Below are positions 1 through 8,540 of a DNA stretch of 64,000 bases, piece after piece. This DNA comes from Radicibacter daui (GTDB lineage Bacteria > Pseudomonadota > Alphaproteobacteria > Radicibacterales > Radicibacteraceae). Below the pieces are notes generated by a model that saw only the letters and a list, made by a program, of their open reading frames with translations, ran no database searches and was not told the DNA's origin. The translations under genes and the position numbers were made by a program. Within the stretch, counting starts at the first letter, position 1; each line of letters opens with the position of its first letter. The stretch lies in contig CP131056.1 in assembly GCA_030657355.1 (NCBI GenBank), forward strand, positions 3,492,501 through 3,556,500, given 5' to 3'.

Positions 1-1
1 T

Positions 2-2371
2 GCCGTTATTACGACCCGCCTCGGCCAGGATGAAGAAGGCCGCCCCATCAAATGGACTACCCACGCCTGGGTCAGTCCTGATCTGGAAGGGCAGGTGAAG
101 CGGGCTGACCTGTTCGAACGGGTGGACCTCAGCCCGGACTGGCTGCGCCAGATATCTCCCTTCCTCGACCAGGGCGAGGTGGTGGAAGTGGACCCGACGG
201 CCTTGAATGGCCAGATGCGCGAGTGGATGCAAAGGCTGGGGGCCGCAACACTGCTGCTGGTTCCCATCTTTGTTGGCAAGGTTCGCTGGGGCTCGCTGGC
301 GGTGCTGCAGACCGGGCACGGCCGACGCTGGCAGCCGCGCGAGATAGAGGCGATCAAGGCCGCCACCGCCATGATCGGCAGCGCCATCGGCCGCGACGAA
401 CTGGATGCCGCCATGCGCAGCGCGCGCGAGGAAGCGGAGGCCGCCAACGCCGCCAAATCCGAGTTCCTCGCCATGATGAGCCATGAGCTGCGCACGCCGA
501 TGAACGGCCTGCTCGGCATGGTCAAGCTGCTGCAGGACAGCGGGCTCGACAGCGAGCAGGCGCATTTTGCCGAAGTGGCGGTCGATAGCGGCGAGGCGCT
601 GCTTACCGTCATCAACGATATTCTGGACTTCTCGCGCCTTGAGGCCGGGCGGCTGGAACTGGTGCAAACCGGCGTCAACCTGCGCGGCCTCGTGGAAAGC
701 GTGCTCGACCTCATGGCGGTCTCCGCCGCCGAACGTGGACTGGAGGTCGTCGGCACCATTGCACCGGATATCCCGCCCCGCATCCTTGGCGATAGCGGGC
801 GGCTGCGGCAGATCCTGCTCAACCTCATCGGCAATGCCGTCAAATTTACCGAGGCAGGCGGCTTTGCCGTGCGCGTGCACCGGCTGGGACCCGGCGGCAA
901 TACCGTCGAAATCATGGTCGAGGACAGCGGCGTCGGCATCAGCGAGACGGTGCAGCCCCACCTCTTCAACGCCTTCATGCAAGGCGAAAGCACCATTGTG
1001 CGCCGTTTCGGCGGCACCGGTCTTGGCCTTGCCATCTGCAAGCGCCTGACCGACCTGATGGGCGGCAACATCCGGGTGGAGAGCCGTTCGGGCGAAGGCA
1101 GCCGGTTCTACGTCACCCTGCCACTACGCCTGCCGGCGCGCGCGGCCGCGGAGCCGCTTGAGGTGCCGCACGCTCTTGCCGGCCGCCGTGTCGCGCTTTT
1201 CCTGCAGGAGCGGTTGACCCGCAGCGCGCTGGAAGCCGGGCTGATCAGCCATGGCGCCAGCATCGTGCAGATTTCCACCCCGCAGGAGGCCGTAGCCGCC
1301 ATGGCCGGCGATGCTTCCCTGCTGCTCGTCATCGATGGCGGCCTGTGGCCGGCCGGCGGTATTGCCGGCGCCGAAGCCTGGCTCAGCCGTATCGTCACCC
1401 TGACCGGCATGCTGACCGCCACCGATCATCCGGGCCTGCCCCAGGGCATGACGCTGGTGCCGCGCCCGCTCACCGACCGCCGCATTATCGACGCGCTGGA
1501 GGGCCGCGCCCGCCGCCAGGCCAGCGCCCCGGTGGCCGACAGCCAGCGCGAGCGCCTTTCTTCGGTGCGCGTTCTGCTGGCAGAGGACAGCCGCACCAAC
1601 CAGCTGGTGGTCAGCGCCATGCTGGAAGGAGTGGCCAGCACGGTAGAAGTGGTGGCGAGTGGCGAAGCGGCGCTGGAAAAGCTGGCCGAAGGCGGCATCG
1701 ATGTCGTCCTCATGGATATGCTGATGCCGGGCATGGATGGCGCCGCCACCGCCCGCGCCATTCGCAGCCTGCCCGATCCGCTCGGTCAGGTGCCGATCAT
1801 CGGTCTTACCGGCAACCTGCTGTCCAGCGATGGCGAGCGGGCGATAGAGGCTGGCATGAACGCCTACCTCTCCAAACCGGTCGAGCGCGATCTGCTGCTG
1901 CAAACCATCCTCGACCATATCGATGGCAGCGAGGCGGCACCCCGTGTCGCCCGCCGCATCAGCCGCACGCTGGAGCTGGGCGGGCGCGATCTGCCGCTGG
2001 TCGATGCCCGCCTCTTCGACGAACTCGCCGGCCAGGTGGAGCGCGAGGCCTTCCCCGCGCTGGTGCGCTCCTTCATCAACGAGATCCGCACCCGCGGCGA
2101 CGGCCTTGCCGAAGCCGCCGGGCTCGGCGATATCGACCGCACCGATATCGAGGCCCATACGCTACGCTCCAGCGCCCGCACCTTCGGCGCCGTGGCGCTG
2201 GCGGAACTGGCAACCGAGATCGAGACGGCTGTGGCGGAAGAAAAAATGGCCATCGCGCTGAAGCTCGCCAAACGCGCACCGGAGATCGCCGCCCTCACCA
2301 TCGAGGCCATGCACCTGCTGCCCTCGATGCCTCGCCTCGGCGGCGCGGTCTCCTCGGCCCAACCTTCCTGA
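2..2371 (+). CDS. Hybrid sensor histidine kinase / response regulator with C-terminal Hpt domain (5' end outside window)
   Basis: The reading frame is open back to the first base of the window, so the true start lies upstream; a GTG at 95 is the first internal candidate and is used for numbering here. The N-terminal part (about residues 1-110) looks like a GAF-type sensory domain. Next comes a HisKA domain with the H-box SHELRTPMNG (H130), then a HATPase_c domain with N box LIGNAVKFTE, G1 box EDSGVGIS and G2 box GGTGLGLAI. A receiver domain follows, with the acidic pocket AEDS and phospho-acceptor D541 in LMDMLMPGMDG. Near the C terminus, EAHTLRSSARTFGA (H688) has the shape of an Hpt phosphotransfer site. 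All pieces of a His-Asp-His relay are therefore present in one protein. The signal sensed and the partner regulator cannot be told from the window. pdxY follows 61 bp downstream. Confidence 0.9.
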   Translation, partial: AVITTRLGQDEEGRPIKWTTHAWVSPDLEGQVKRADLFERVDLSPDWLRQISPFLDQGEVVEVDPTALNGQMREWMQRLGAATLLLVPIFVGKVRWGSLAVLQTGHGRRWQPREIEAIKAATAMIGSAIGRDELDAAMRSAREEAEAANAAKSEFLAMMSHELRTPMNGLLGMVKLLQDSGLDSEQAHFAEVAVDSGEALLTVINDILDFSRLEAGRLELVQTGVNLRGLVESVLDLMAVSAAERGLEVVGTIAPDIPPRILGDSGRLRQILLNLIGNAVKFTEAGGFAVRVHRLGPGGNTVEIMVEDSGVGISETVQPHLFNAFMQGESTIVRRFGGTGLGLAICKRLTDLMGGNIRVESRSGEGSRFYVTLPLRLPARAAAEPLEVPHALAGRRVALFLQERLTRSALEAGLISHGASIVQISTPQEAVAAMAGDASLLLVIDGGLWPAGGIAGAEAWLSRIVTLTGMLTATDHPGLPQGMTLVPRPLTDRRIIDALEGRARRQASAPVADSQRERLSSVRVLLAEDSRTNQLVVSAMLEGVASTVEVVASGEAALEKLAEGGIDVVLMDMLMPGMDGAATARAIRSLPDPLGQVPIIGLTGNLLSSDGERAIEAGMNAYLSKPVERDLLLQTILDHIDGSEAAPRVARRISRTLELGGRDLPLVDARLFDELAGQVEREAFPALVRSFINEIRTRGDGLAEAAGLGDIDRTDIEAHTLRSSARTFGAVALAELATEIETAVAEEKMAIALKLAKRAPEIAALTIEAMHLLPSMPRLGGAVSSAQPS

Positions 2372-2432
2372 CCGCGCGCGCCTTCTCCACCGGCTCTCCC
2401 CACTCTCTTTTCGTTACACGAAGCCTTTAGCG

Positions 2433-3281
2433 ATGAAGCACATCCTTTCCATCCAGTCCCATGTCGTCTTCGGCCATGTCGGCAACGCCTCGGCAGTCTT
2501 GCCGCTGCAAAGGCTGGGACATGAAGTGTGGCCCATCCACACGGTGCAATTCTCCAACCATACCGGCTATGGCGAGTGGACCGGCATGGTGCTGCCGCCG
2601 GACCATGTGCTCTCGCTGATGGAGGGGCTGAAGGCGCGCGGGGCGCTTGGGCGCTGCGATGCGCTGCTCACCGGTTATCTCGGCTCGGCCGCGCTTGCCG
2701 ATGCCGCGCTTACTGCCCTTGCCGGCATCCGCGCCGAACGGCCGGGCGCGCTTTATTGCTGCGACCCGGTGATGGGGGATGACGGACGCGACCTTTTCCT
2801 GCCGCAGCCGGTGGCCGAACTGCTGCGCGACCGCGCCGTACCCGCCGCCGATATCCTGACCCCCAATCGCTTCGAGCTTTCCTGGCTCACCGGCTTGCCC
2901 GCCACCACGCTGGAAGAGGTGAAGCAGGCAGCCGCCGCCCTCATCGCTCGCGGCCCGCGCCTCATCCTCGTCACCAGCCTGCCGCTGACGGATGGAGAGA
3001 TCGGCATGCTGCTGGCAAGCCGTGAGGGCTGCTGGATGATCGCCACCCCCATGCTGCCGCTGGCGCGCCCGCTGAACGGCGCCGGGGACCTGACGGCCGC
3101 GCTCTTCCTTGGTACCCTGCTTGCCGGCGAGGCCCCGCCCGAGGCGCTGGCCCACACCGCCAATGCCGTCTTCAGCGTCATCGAAGCAACGCACAAGAGC
3201 GGGGAGCGTGAGCTTGCCCTTGTTGCGGCGCAGGATGTTCTCGCCGCACCGCCCGGCCGGTTCCGCCCGGAAAACGTCTGA
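2433..3281 (+). CDS. pdxY: Pyridoxal kinase PdxY
   Basis: Phosphorylates pyridoxal (and related B6 vitamers) with ATP to give pyridoxal 5'-phosphate in the salvage pathway; cytoplasmic. The 282-residue protein has the usual PdxY length. The N terminus ILSIQSHVVFGHVGN is the typical substrate-binding start, followed by QFSNHTGYG, DPVMGD at 111-116 and TPNRFE. The ribokinase-superfamily anion hole and catalytic Asp are in NGAGD (215-219). No strong ribosome binding site precedes the ATG. A short inverted repeat, TTCGT-TAC-ACGAA, at 2410-2422 lies just upstream and could be an operator, but nothing else supports that. Co-transcription with the upstream kinase gene is possible (61 bp gap). Confidence 0.93.
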   Translation: MKHILSIQSHVVFGHVGNASAVLPLQRLGHEVWPIHTVQFSNHTGYGEWTGMVLPPDHVLSLMEGLKARGALGRCDALLTGYLGSAALADAALTALAGIRAERPGALYCCDPVMGDDGRDLFLPQPVAELLRDRAVPAADILTPNRFELSWLTGLPATTLEEVKQAAAALIARGPRLILVTSLPLTDGEIGMLLASREGCWMIATPMLPLARPLNGAGDLTAALFLGTLLAGEAPPEALAHTANAVFSVIEATHKSGERELALVAAQDVLAAPPGRFRPENV

Positions 3282-3500
3282 ACTTCTTCTGCTGGTTCGC
3301 CCGTGGCGGAAGCCGCCGCCCCCCCAAGCCGCCGGAGCCGCCAGAGGCGCCACTGTGAAGTGCCCCACGAAAAGCGGGGCGCTGTCACGCAAACTCACTT
3401 CCCGCTTCATCCTTCTGACCCATTTGTGCGTTAGAGATGCGCCCAACGCTTCCCGGGCAGGAGCTGCCTCTAAAAAGCCTCTTGCGGCAGGGAGTTAGTT

Positions 3501-3530
3501 TTGAGATTAATTCTCAATATCAATTGTAAC
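3501..3530 (+). promoter_or_regulatory. Fur-box-like palindrome overlapping a candidate promoter
   Basis: TTGAGA-TTAAT-TCTCAA (3501-3517) is an inverted repeat with perfect 6-bp arms. Its inner 15 bp, TGAGATTAATTCTCA, matches the 7-1-7 Fur consensus TGATAAT-N-ATTATCA at 12 of 14 defined positions. TTGAGA (3501) and TGTAAC (3525) are 18 bp apart, so the palindrome would sit on the -35 and spacer of a promoter reading into the small gene at 3574. The regulator (Fur, Irr, RirA or other) is inference. Confidence 0.4.
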
Positions 3531-3573
3531 ATGCCTTTTAAGTGCCCTCCGGGGCCCGGCAGGAGAACGAGCG

Positions 3574-3741
3574 ATGTATGGAGGCGAAGCCCCGCCGCGC
3601 GAACTGACGCTGGATGAAATGCTGGCCGATCCGATCGTGCGGATCATGATGAACCGGGATCGTGTAAGCGAAGAAGATGTGCGGGAAGCCATCCGCGATG
3701 CCTCCCGCCGCAAACCGGCCACCCTGCGCCGGCCGAACTGA
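3574..3741 (+). CDS. Conserved-looking small protein (55 aa) with LDEMLADPIVR motif
   Basis: A short reading frame with a good ribosome binding site (AGGAG at 3561, 8 nt before the ATG). It encodes 55 residues: an N-terminal MYGGEAPPRELTLDEMLADP, then IVRIMMNRDRVSEEDVREAI, then a basic Arg/Lys-rich tail. I recall short alphaproteobacterial proteins with the same LDE-x-L-x-DP-x-VR-x-x-M-x-RD core; none has a function I can name. The predicted fold is two helices with a DP turn, which resembles a small regulator or adaptor more than an enzyme. It stands alone, ahead of a convergent histidine kinase, behind the Fur-box-like palindrome at 3501-3517, so iron- or stress-linked expression is a possibility. 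Confidence 0.7.
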   Translation: MYGGEAPPRELTLDEMLADPIVRIMMNRDRVSEEDVREAIRDASRRKPATLRRPN

Positions 3742-3773
3742 GGGTAGCTGACCAAGGTCAACGGACCGGGGGG

Positions 3774-5060
3774 CTAACTCTGGCCGCCGACGCGCGGCGT
3801 CCCTTCTGCCGTAGAGGCCTGCACCACCGGCAACTCCACCCAGAACGCCACTTCCCCGTCTTCCTCGCTGTATCCCACGCCGCCACCGGCCTCTTCGGCC
3901 AGCGTACGAACGATGGAAAGCCCAAGCCCGAAGCCGATTGACCCATCCTTGCGTGTTGCCGGCAGCGGTACGGTGGAGAACAGCCGCCCCTCCATCAGGG
4001 CGGGTAACTGGCCGGGATTGCTGACACAGAAACGGGCCTTGTCGCCCTCCTTCCTGAGCGTCAGCTTCACGATGGCGCCGGACGGCGCATGGCGCAGCGC
4101 ATTATCGACAAGATTCATCACCATCTGCCGCAGCCGTGCCTCGTCGTAATCGATGAGGGCACTGCCCAGCGAGGCCGAGACGGTAACGTTGCGCATGCGC
4201 GCCAGCGGCCGCAGCATTGTCATGCAATTGCCAATGACGGTATCGAGCGCTACCGGCCCATGGCCTTGCAGCCGCGCTTCCGGATGCGCAATTTCGGTGC
4301 CGAGCGCTGTCAGGGCCATGCCGGCAATATCGACGATGGAGCGGGCCGCCTGGCGGATATGGCCGGAAAATTCCCGCACCTGCCCGGCATCGATCTCGCC
4401 CTCCTCCGCCAGCATGTCGAGCAGCTGGCTGAAGCCGATGGCAGCATGGGAGGGGGAGCGCACATCATGGGCCAGCATGCGCAGCTGCCCGGCCAGCGCC
4501 TCGCTATATTGCTCCAGCGCCTTGCGGGAGCGCAAAATCTCGCCCAGCACCAGCCTCAATTCCAGCTCGCGCTCCACGGTAGAGGCGAAATGGGTCAGCA
4601 GCTCGCGCTCGGTGGCGCCCATCGGCGCCCGCGCCTCGCGGTCGAACACGCACAGCGTGCCTACCGGCTCGCCATCGGGCGCGCGGATCGGAATGCCGGC
4701 ATAATATCGAAGCGCCATCTCGCCGGTGACAAACGGATTATCGGCAAAACGCGGATCGGCGCTGAGGTCGGGTATCTCCAGGATCTCGCTTTGCAGGAGC
4801 GTCCACGAGCAGAAGGAAAACCGTGGGTCGAGGGAAGCGATGTCAAAGCCGATGCGGGCCTTGAACCACTGGCGCTCGCTGTCGATGAAGGAAACACCGC
4901 CCATTTGCGCCTTGAGCAGTGCGGCGGTCAGGCGGGCGGCTTCGTCAAAGGCAGGTTCGGGGCTGGTATCGAGAATATTGAGGGCACGCAGGGCCGCAAG
5001 GCGGGTTGCTTCGCCGGAGCTGGTCGGGCTTGTGTCGGCCTTGGCCGGTAGCTCTGCCAT
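3774..5060 (-). CDS. GAF-domain sensor histidine kinase
   Basis: A 428-residue soluble histidine kinase. Residues about 20-170 form a GAF domain of the type that begins LAALRALNILDTSPEPAFDE and contains FCSWTLL and AGIPIRAPDG. Such domains are common in cytoplasmic sensor kinases and cyclases; the ligand is unknown. A HisKA domain follows with LAHDVRSP (H198), then a HATPase_c domain with LVDNALRHAP and GFGLGLSIVR. The G1 box reads VSNPGQ with Asn where Asp is usual, a substitution also known from other kinases. There are no membrane segments. No response regulator gene is adjacent. The ATG has a free upstream region of about 240 bp. Confidence 0.88.
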   Translation of the reverse strand: MAELPAKADTSPTSSGEATRLAALRALNILDTSPEPAFDEAARLTAALLKAQMGGVSFIDSERQWFKARIGFDIASLDPRFSFCSWTLLQSEILEIPDLSADPRFADNPFVTGEMALRYYAGIPIRAPDGEPVGTLCVFDREARAPMGATERELLTHFASTVERELELRLVLGEILRSRKALEQYSEALAGQLRMLAHDVRSPSHAAIGFSQLLDMLAEEGEIDAGQVREFSGHIRQAARSIVDIAGMALTALGTEIAHPEARLQGHGPVALDTVIGNCMTMLRPLARMRNVTVSASLGSALIDYDEARLRQMVMNLVDNALRHAPSGAIVKLTLRKEGDKARFCVSNPGQLPALMEGRLFSTVPLPATRKDGSIGFGLGLSIVRTLAEEAGGGVGYSEEDGEVAFWVELPVVQASTAEGTPRVGGQS

Positions 5061-5242
5061 CCGTTCCCCACTTTCACGGGCTTCCTGCCACCGCGCTGTA
5101 GGCCGGCAAGTCTCATGCCCGCCGGCAGCGCCCTAGCATGATAGGCTGCGCGTGGAGGAGAACACAATCTCGACTTCCACTAATATTGCTTGCGTTCCTG
5201 GGCCAGAGGGATGAGGCGGGTTTTCCCGGCGGCCATAAACAA

Positions 5243-5272
5243 ACCGGCCCGCCTTTTAAGGGGCGGGCCGGT
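5243..5272 (-). terminator. Rho-independent terminator downstream of asd
   Basis: Perfect 11-bp arms ACCGGCCCGCC (5243-5253) and GGCGGGCCGGT (5262-5272) with an 8-nt loop. On the minus strand the stem is followed by TTTGTTTATGG. It lies 32 bp beyond the asd stop codon. Confidence 0.85.
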
Positions 5273-5304
5273 CTTCATTCACATCCTGAAAGCCTTGAGG
5301 GCGA

Positions 5305-6336
5305 TCAGGCCGCCTTCTTGGCCAGAGCACCCCGGCGATGCAGCTCTTCTGCGATCTGCACGGCATTGAGCGCCGCGCCCTTGCGCAGATTGTCCGCCAC
5401 CACCCAGATGTTGAGACCGTTTTCGATCGTCGCATCCTCGCGGATACGGGAGATGAACACGGAATCCTCACCGGCGCTTTCCAGCGGCGTCACATAGCCT
5501 TCGTCGGCACGGTGATCGACGACGGAGATGCCCGGTGCCTTGCGAAGGGCATTACGGGCTTCTTCAGCCGTGACCGGGCGCTCGAACTCGATGTTCACAG
5601 CCTCGCTGTGGCCGATGAACACCGGCACGCGCACCGCGGTCGCCGTCACCTTGATGGCCGGGTCGAGAATCTTCTTGGTCTCGACCACCATCTTCCACTC
5701 TTCCTTCGTGTAGCCATCCTCCATGAACACATCGATATGGGGGATGACGTTGAAGGCGATCTGCTTGGTGAACTTGGTACGCTCGACAGCGTCGTTCACA
5801 TAGATGCCGCGCGTCTGGGTAAAGAGCTCATCCATGCCTTCCTTGCCAGCACCGGAAACGGACTGGTAGGTCGACACAACCACGCGCTTGATCCTGGCCA
5901 GATCATGCAGCGGCTTCAGCGCCACCACCATCTGGATGGTCGAGCAGTTCGGGTTGGCGATAATGTTCTTCTTGTGGGCCCAGTCGAGATCCTGCGGGTT
6001 CACCTCCGGCACGACCAGCGGAACATCCGGGTCCATGCGCCAGTAGGAGGTGTTGTCGATGACGATGGCACCGGCAGCGGCGGCCTTCGGGCTGAATTCC
6101 TTCGACACCGAGGCGCCCGGCGACGACAGGACAATGTCGGTGCCGGTGAAATCGAATTTAGTGAGATCCTGGACTTTAAGGGTGGTTTTCTCGCCAAAAG
6201 AAATCGTGCTGCCAGCAGAACGATGCGAAGCGAGCGCTACAACCTCGCGGACGGGGAAGTTGCGCTCGGCGAGAATCTGGAGCATCTCGCGACCGACGTT
6301 ACCCGTCGCGCCGACGACAGCCACCTTGTAGCCCAT
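5305..6336 (-). CDS. asd: Aspartate-semialdehyde dehydrogenase
   Basis: Reduces aspartyl phosphate to aspartate semialdehyde with NADPH, the branch point to lysine/diaminopimelate, threonine and methionine; cytoplasmic. The start is the ATG at 6336, giving 343 residues, because it has the ribosome binding site AGAAGGAAC and begins MGYKVAVVGATGNVG, the NADP-binding Rossmann motif. The longer open frame upstream lacks such support. The catalytic Cys is C131 in NPNCSTIQ. SYQSVSGAGK and RVPVFIGHSE carry the substrate-binding and catalytic Arg/His residues of the family. It is a single gene ending at a strong terminator. Confidence 0.96.
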   Translation of the reverse strand: MGYKVAVVGATGNVGREMLQILAERNFPVREVVALASHRSAGSTISFGEKTTLKVQDLTKFDFTGTDIVLSSPGASVSKEFSPKAAAAGAIVIDNTSYWRMDPDVPLVVPEVNPQDLDWAHKKNIIANPNCSTIQMVVALKPLHDLARIKRVVVSTYQSVSGAGKEGMDELFTQTRGIYVNDAVERTKFTKQIAFNVIPHIDVFMEDGYTKEEWKMVVETKKILDPAIKVTATAVRVPVFIGHSEAVNIEFERPVTAEEARNALRKAPGISVVDHRADEGYVTPLESAGEDSVFISRIREDATIENGLNIWVVADNLRKGAALNAVQIAEELHRRGALAKKAA

Positions 6337-6716
6337 GATCGGGTTCCTTCTCAAAACGAGCCAGTTTGCACCTCGGCCGCCGCAGATGGGCGGCATCAAA
6401 AGGTGCGGGTTTCACCAGTTCCGGGCGCAGGCCACTTTTCTGGCAAACGCCCGGACGGTGTGAGTTAGGCCCCCTTTTTGTCGAACGCAAGCCCCCGATT
6501 GGCTTCCGCACGCGCCGGAACGTCAGAAAATGTCCGCCGCGGCATCAAGGACACGGGCAGGAAGGACGGAAGCACGCCGCTGCACGAAACAAACCGTCCG
6601 CCTGTTTGGATTTGCTATTTTATTAAAATTTTACGAAAATACATTTCTTGTCGGGCAAGATGCCCGCGCCAGCGGCCGCTCCGGCGGGCCGCCCTTTCAG
6701 GTAGAGGATGCCCGTC
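6337..6716. other. Intergenic region between asd and a small gene
   Basis: This 380-bp stretch holds the asd promoter (reading left) and an AT-rich patch at about 6608-6655 that probably contains the promoter of the small gene at 6717. No convincing RNA gene, repeat or terminator was seen. Several frames are open across it but none has a plausible ribosome binding site or protein-like composition. Confidence 0.5.
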
Positions 6717-6956
6717 ATGAAGGACGACACCACCCGCCGATACGCCCTGCCCACGACCCGCAAGCCGTCCCAGCCCGGCCGCGCTGCCGGCCTGCCCTCC
6801 AGCCTTGGCGGCGGCCTTTCCATCGAGCGCAGCCCCGGTGCCCGCCAGCAGGCCACCACCCGCATGGTCGACAGCCTGCGCCGCCAGATCGACCGCCCCG
6901 GCGGGGCGGAAAAGATGGCGATGATGATCCGCGCCATGCTGCAGCAGACGGAATAA
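6717..6956 (+). CDS. Small hypothetical protein (79 aa)
   Basis: Two in-frame ATGs exist, at 6708 and 6717. The ribosome binding site AGGTAGAGG ends directly against the first, so the second is the better start. The protein begins with a basic, Pro- and Arg-rich, probably disordered half and ends with a helical half, MVDSLRRQIDRPGGAEKMAMMIRAMLQQTE. I do not recognise a family. It has no signal peptide, membrane segment or cysteine. It stands alone between asd and the small membrane-protein pair on the other strand. Strong GC bias at third positions supports coding. Confidence 0.5.
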   Translation: MKDDTTRRYALPTTRKPSQPGRAAGLPSSLGGGLSIERSPGARQQATTRMVDSLRRQIDRPGGAEKMAMMIRAMLQQTE

Positions 6957-7020
6957 GCCGCAGCGCAAACTATGTGACAGAGCAGGTCGGCATCAGTGGC
7001 CGGGGGACTGGAGGGCCAGC

Positions 7021-7260
7021 CTAACGGCTGCCGAACGGCATTGCCCCGATGATCGTCGCTAGTGCTACCGGCAAAGACAGCATGAACAACCCGGCGGCGT
7101 CCTTCTCATCGATAATCCCGCGGGAAACGAGGAAGTCAAACAGGCTGCGCAGTATGAAGAAGGCAATGCCCGCCGCCACCGCCAGATAAAGGCATTGGCG
7201 CAGCCGCCCTGCCGGGGCCGGTTCCGATGGTGGTACGATCCGCTTGCGGTGCAACCTCAT
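7021..7260 (-). CDS. Small two-helix membrane protein (79 aa)
   Basis: Two hydrophobic segments (about residues 24-45 and 56-75) flank a short charged loop, RGIIDEKDA, so this is probably an inner-membrane protein. The start ATG overlaps the stop of the preceding gene by an ATGA junction, which suggests translational coupling. I do not recognise the family, and no conserved catalytic pattern is visible. Together with the next gene it could form a two-subunit membrane unit, and both run divergently from a LysR regulator. Confidence 0.55.
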   Translation of the reverse strand: MRLHRKRIVPPSEPAPAGRLRQCLYLAVAAGIAFFILRSLFDFLVSRGIIDEKDAAGLFMLSLPVALATIIGAMPFGSR

Positions 7261-7541
7261 TGCCGGTTCCCCCGCCTGCCAAAGCGGCGCCGCAAGCCTC
7301 CCCAGTCAAGGCTTAGCAGCCCGAAAGTCACCACCGGCGCCGCAATGACGATGCCGACGAAGAAATGCTGTTCGTCGACAAGATCACCGGCAGCAACCAG
7401 AAGATAGAAGGCAAATCCGACCGCGAGCAAAAGAACGGTCACGATCAGGGCGAACCCCTGCCAGCGTGGTCTGGCCGGCGCCTTTCGGAAAAGCTGCGGA
7501 CGGAAAGCGGCATCCTGCGGGGGTGGCGTGAGCGGTTTCAT
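7257..7541 (-). CDS. Small two-helix membrane protein (94 aa)
   Basis: The ATG at 7541 has the ribosome binding site GGGAGGAAA. A much longer open frame upstream runs antisense to the LysR gene and is rejected. After a Pro-rich cytoplasmic-looking N terminus come two hydrophobic segments (about 29-50 and 58-77) and an Arg-rich tail, GGLRRRFGRRGNRQ. The layout (helix, acidic loop, helix) mirrors the downstream overlapping gene. Family unknown. The gene starts 150 bp from the divergent LysR gene and may be its target. Confidence 0.6.
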   Translation of the reverse strand: MKPLTPPPQDAAFRPQLFRKAPARPRWQGFALIVTVLLLAVGFAFYLLVAAGDLVDEQHFFVGIVIAAPVVTFGLLSLDWGGLRRRFGRRGNRQ

Positions 7542-7667
7542 TCCCGTTTCCTCCCGGAACTTGCACCATCTGGAACAGCAGCGCCCGGATGGGGCGAAGG
7601 GTACGTGCCTCCTTGCCGACGGATCTTGCCGCCTGTAATATAAATCAATCAAACGAATATAATTTCG

Positions 7668-7680
7668 CTTTAATATAAAG
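7668..7680. promoter_or_regulatory. AT-rich inverted repeat before the LysR gene
   Basis: CTTTA-ATA-TAAAG is a perfect 5-3-5 inverted repeat ending 11 bp before the LysR start, inside a notably AT-rich divergent promoter region. It could be an autoregulatory site, but the position overlaps the expected ribosome binding site. Confidence 0.3.
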
Positions 7681-7691
7681 AATATTGCTCG

Positions 7692-8540
7692 ATGGATATC
7701 GACGTCGCCCGTACCTTCCTGGAGATCGTCAAGACTGGCAGCTTCGTGGCAGCCGCAGCCAATCTCAACCTGACACAGACCGCCGTCAGCGCCCGCATCC
7801 GGACCCTGGAAAGCCGCCTCGACCGACCCGTCTTCATCCGCAACAAGGCGGGCGCGAAACTCACCCCGGCGGGCGAACAGTTCCTGCGTTTTGCGACCAC
7901 GCTGGTGCAGGTGTGGGACCGGGCGCGTCAGTCGGTCGCCCTGCCGCCCGGCCGGGAGACAGTGGTTACCATCGGTGCCGAGCTCAGCCTGTGGAATCCG
8001 CTGCTGCGACACTGGCTGCTCTGGATGCGGCGGGAATGTCCGCAAATCGCCATCGACACCCGGATCGACAGCTCCGAGCGGCTGATGGAACGCGTGCAGG
8101 ATGGCTCGCTCGACGTCGCCGTGCTTTACGCCTCCCCCCGCCGACCCGGAATAATCGCCGAACTGCTGTTCGAGGAAAAACTCGTCCACGCCCGCACCCC
8201 GCCTACCGATGAACCGCTTGCCGCGGAAGATCATGTACAGATCGATTGGGGGGATGAGTTCGCCGCCAGCTATCAGGCCGCCTTTCCCGACCAGCCGCCA
8301 GCCGTGGTTTCCGTCAGCTACGGCCCGCTGGCTCTCGATTACATCCTGGCTGCGGGCGGGAGCGGCTATTTTCGCAAGGGCTTTATCCGTTCTCATCTTG
8401 AGGAGGGACGGCTGGTGCTGGTGCCGGAAAGTCCTGAATTTTCCTATTCCGCCCATGTCGTCCACTCCACCAAGGCCGACCCTGGGCTGATGGCGCGCAT
8501 CCGCAGCGGGCTGCGCGCCGCCGCGGCCATTGCACTGTGA
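7692..8540 (+). CDS. LysR-family transcriptional regulator
   Basis: A 282-residue LysR-type regulator. The N-terminal winged helix-turn-helix (residues 1-60) has the usual pattern: ARTFLEIVKTGSFVAAAANL, then TQTAVSARIRTLE and the wing RLDRPVFIRNKAG. The remaining part is the periplasmic-binding-protein-like effector domain. Effector and targets are unknown. It is divergent from two overlapping small membrane-protein genes and its stop overlaps the start of the next gene (GTGA), so that gene is probably co-expressed. Confidence 0.88.
   Translation: MDIDVARTFLEIVKTGSFVAAAANLNLTQTAVSARIRTLESRLDRPVFIRNKAGAKLTPAGEQFLRFATTLVQVWDRARQSVALPPGRETVVTIGAELSLWNPLLRHWLLWMRRECPQIAIDTRIDSSERLMERVQDGSLDVAVLYASPRRPGIIAELLFEEKLVHARTPPTDEPLAAEDHVQIDWGDEFAASYQAAFPDQPPAVVSVSYGPLALDYILAAGGSGYFRKGFIRSHLEEGRLVLVPESPEFSYSAHVVHSTKADPGLMARIRSGLRAAAAIAL

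Noticed and set aside
3501-3741. hemP-type haemin-uptake protein behind the Fur-like box
   Set aside because: Size and operator would fit, but the sequence lacks the HemP pattern and instead has an LDEMLADPIVR core.
3774-5060. Catalytically dead kinase because the G1 box has Asn instead of Asp (VSNPGQ)
   Set aside because: The same substitution occurs in many active kinases, and the N and G2 boxes are intact.
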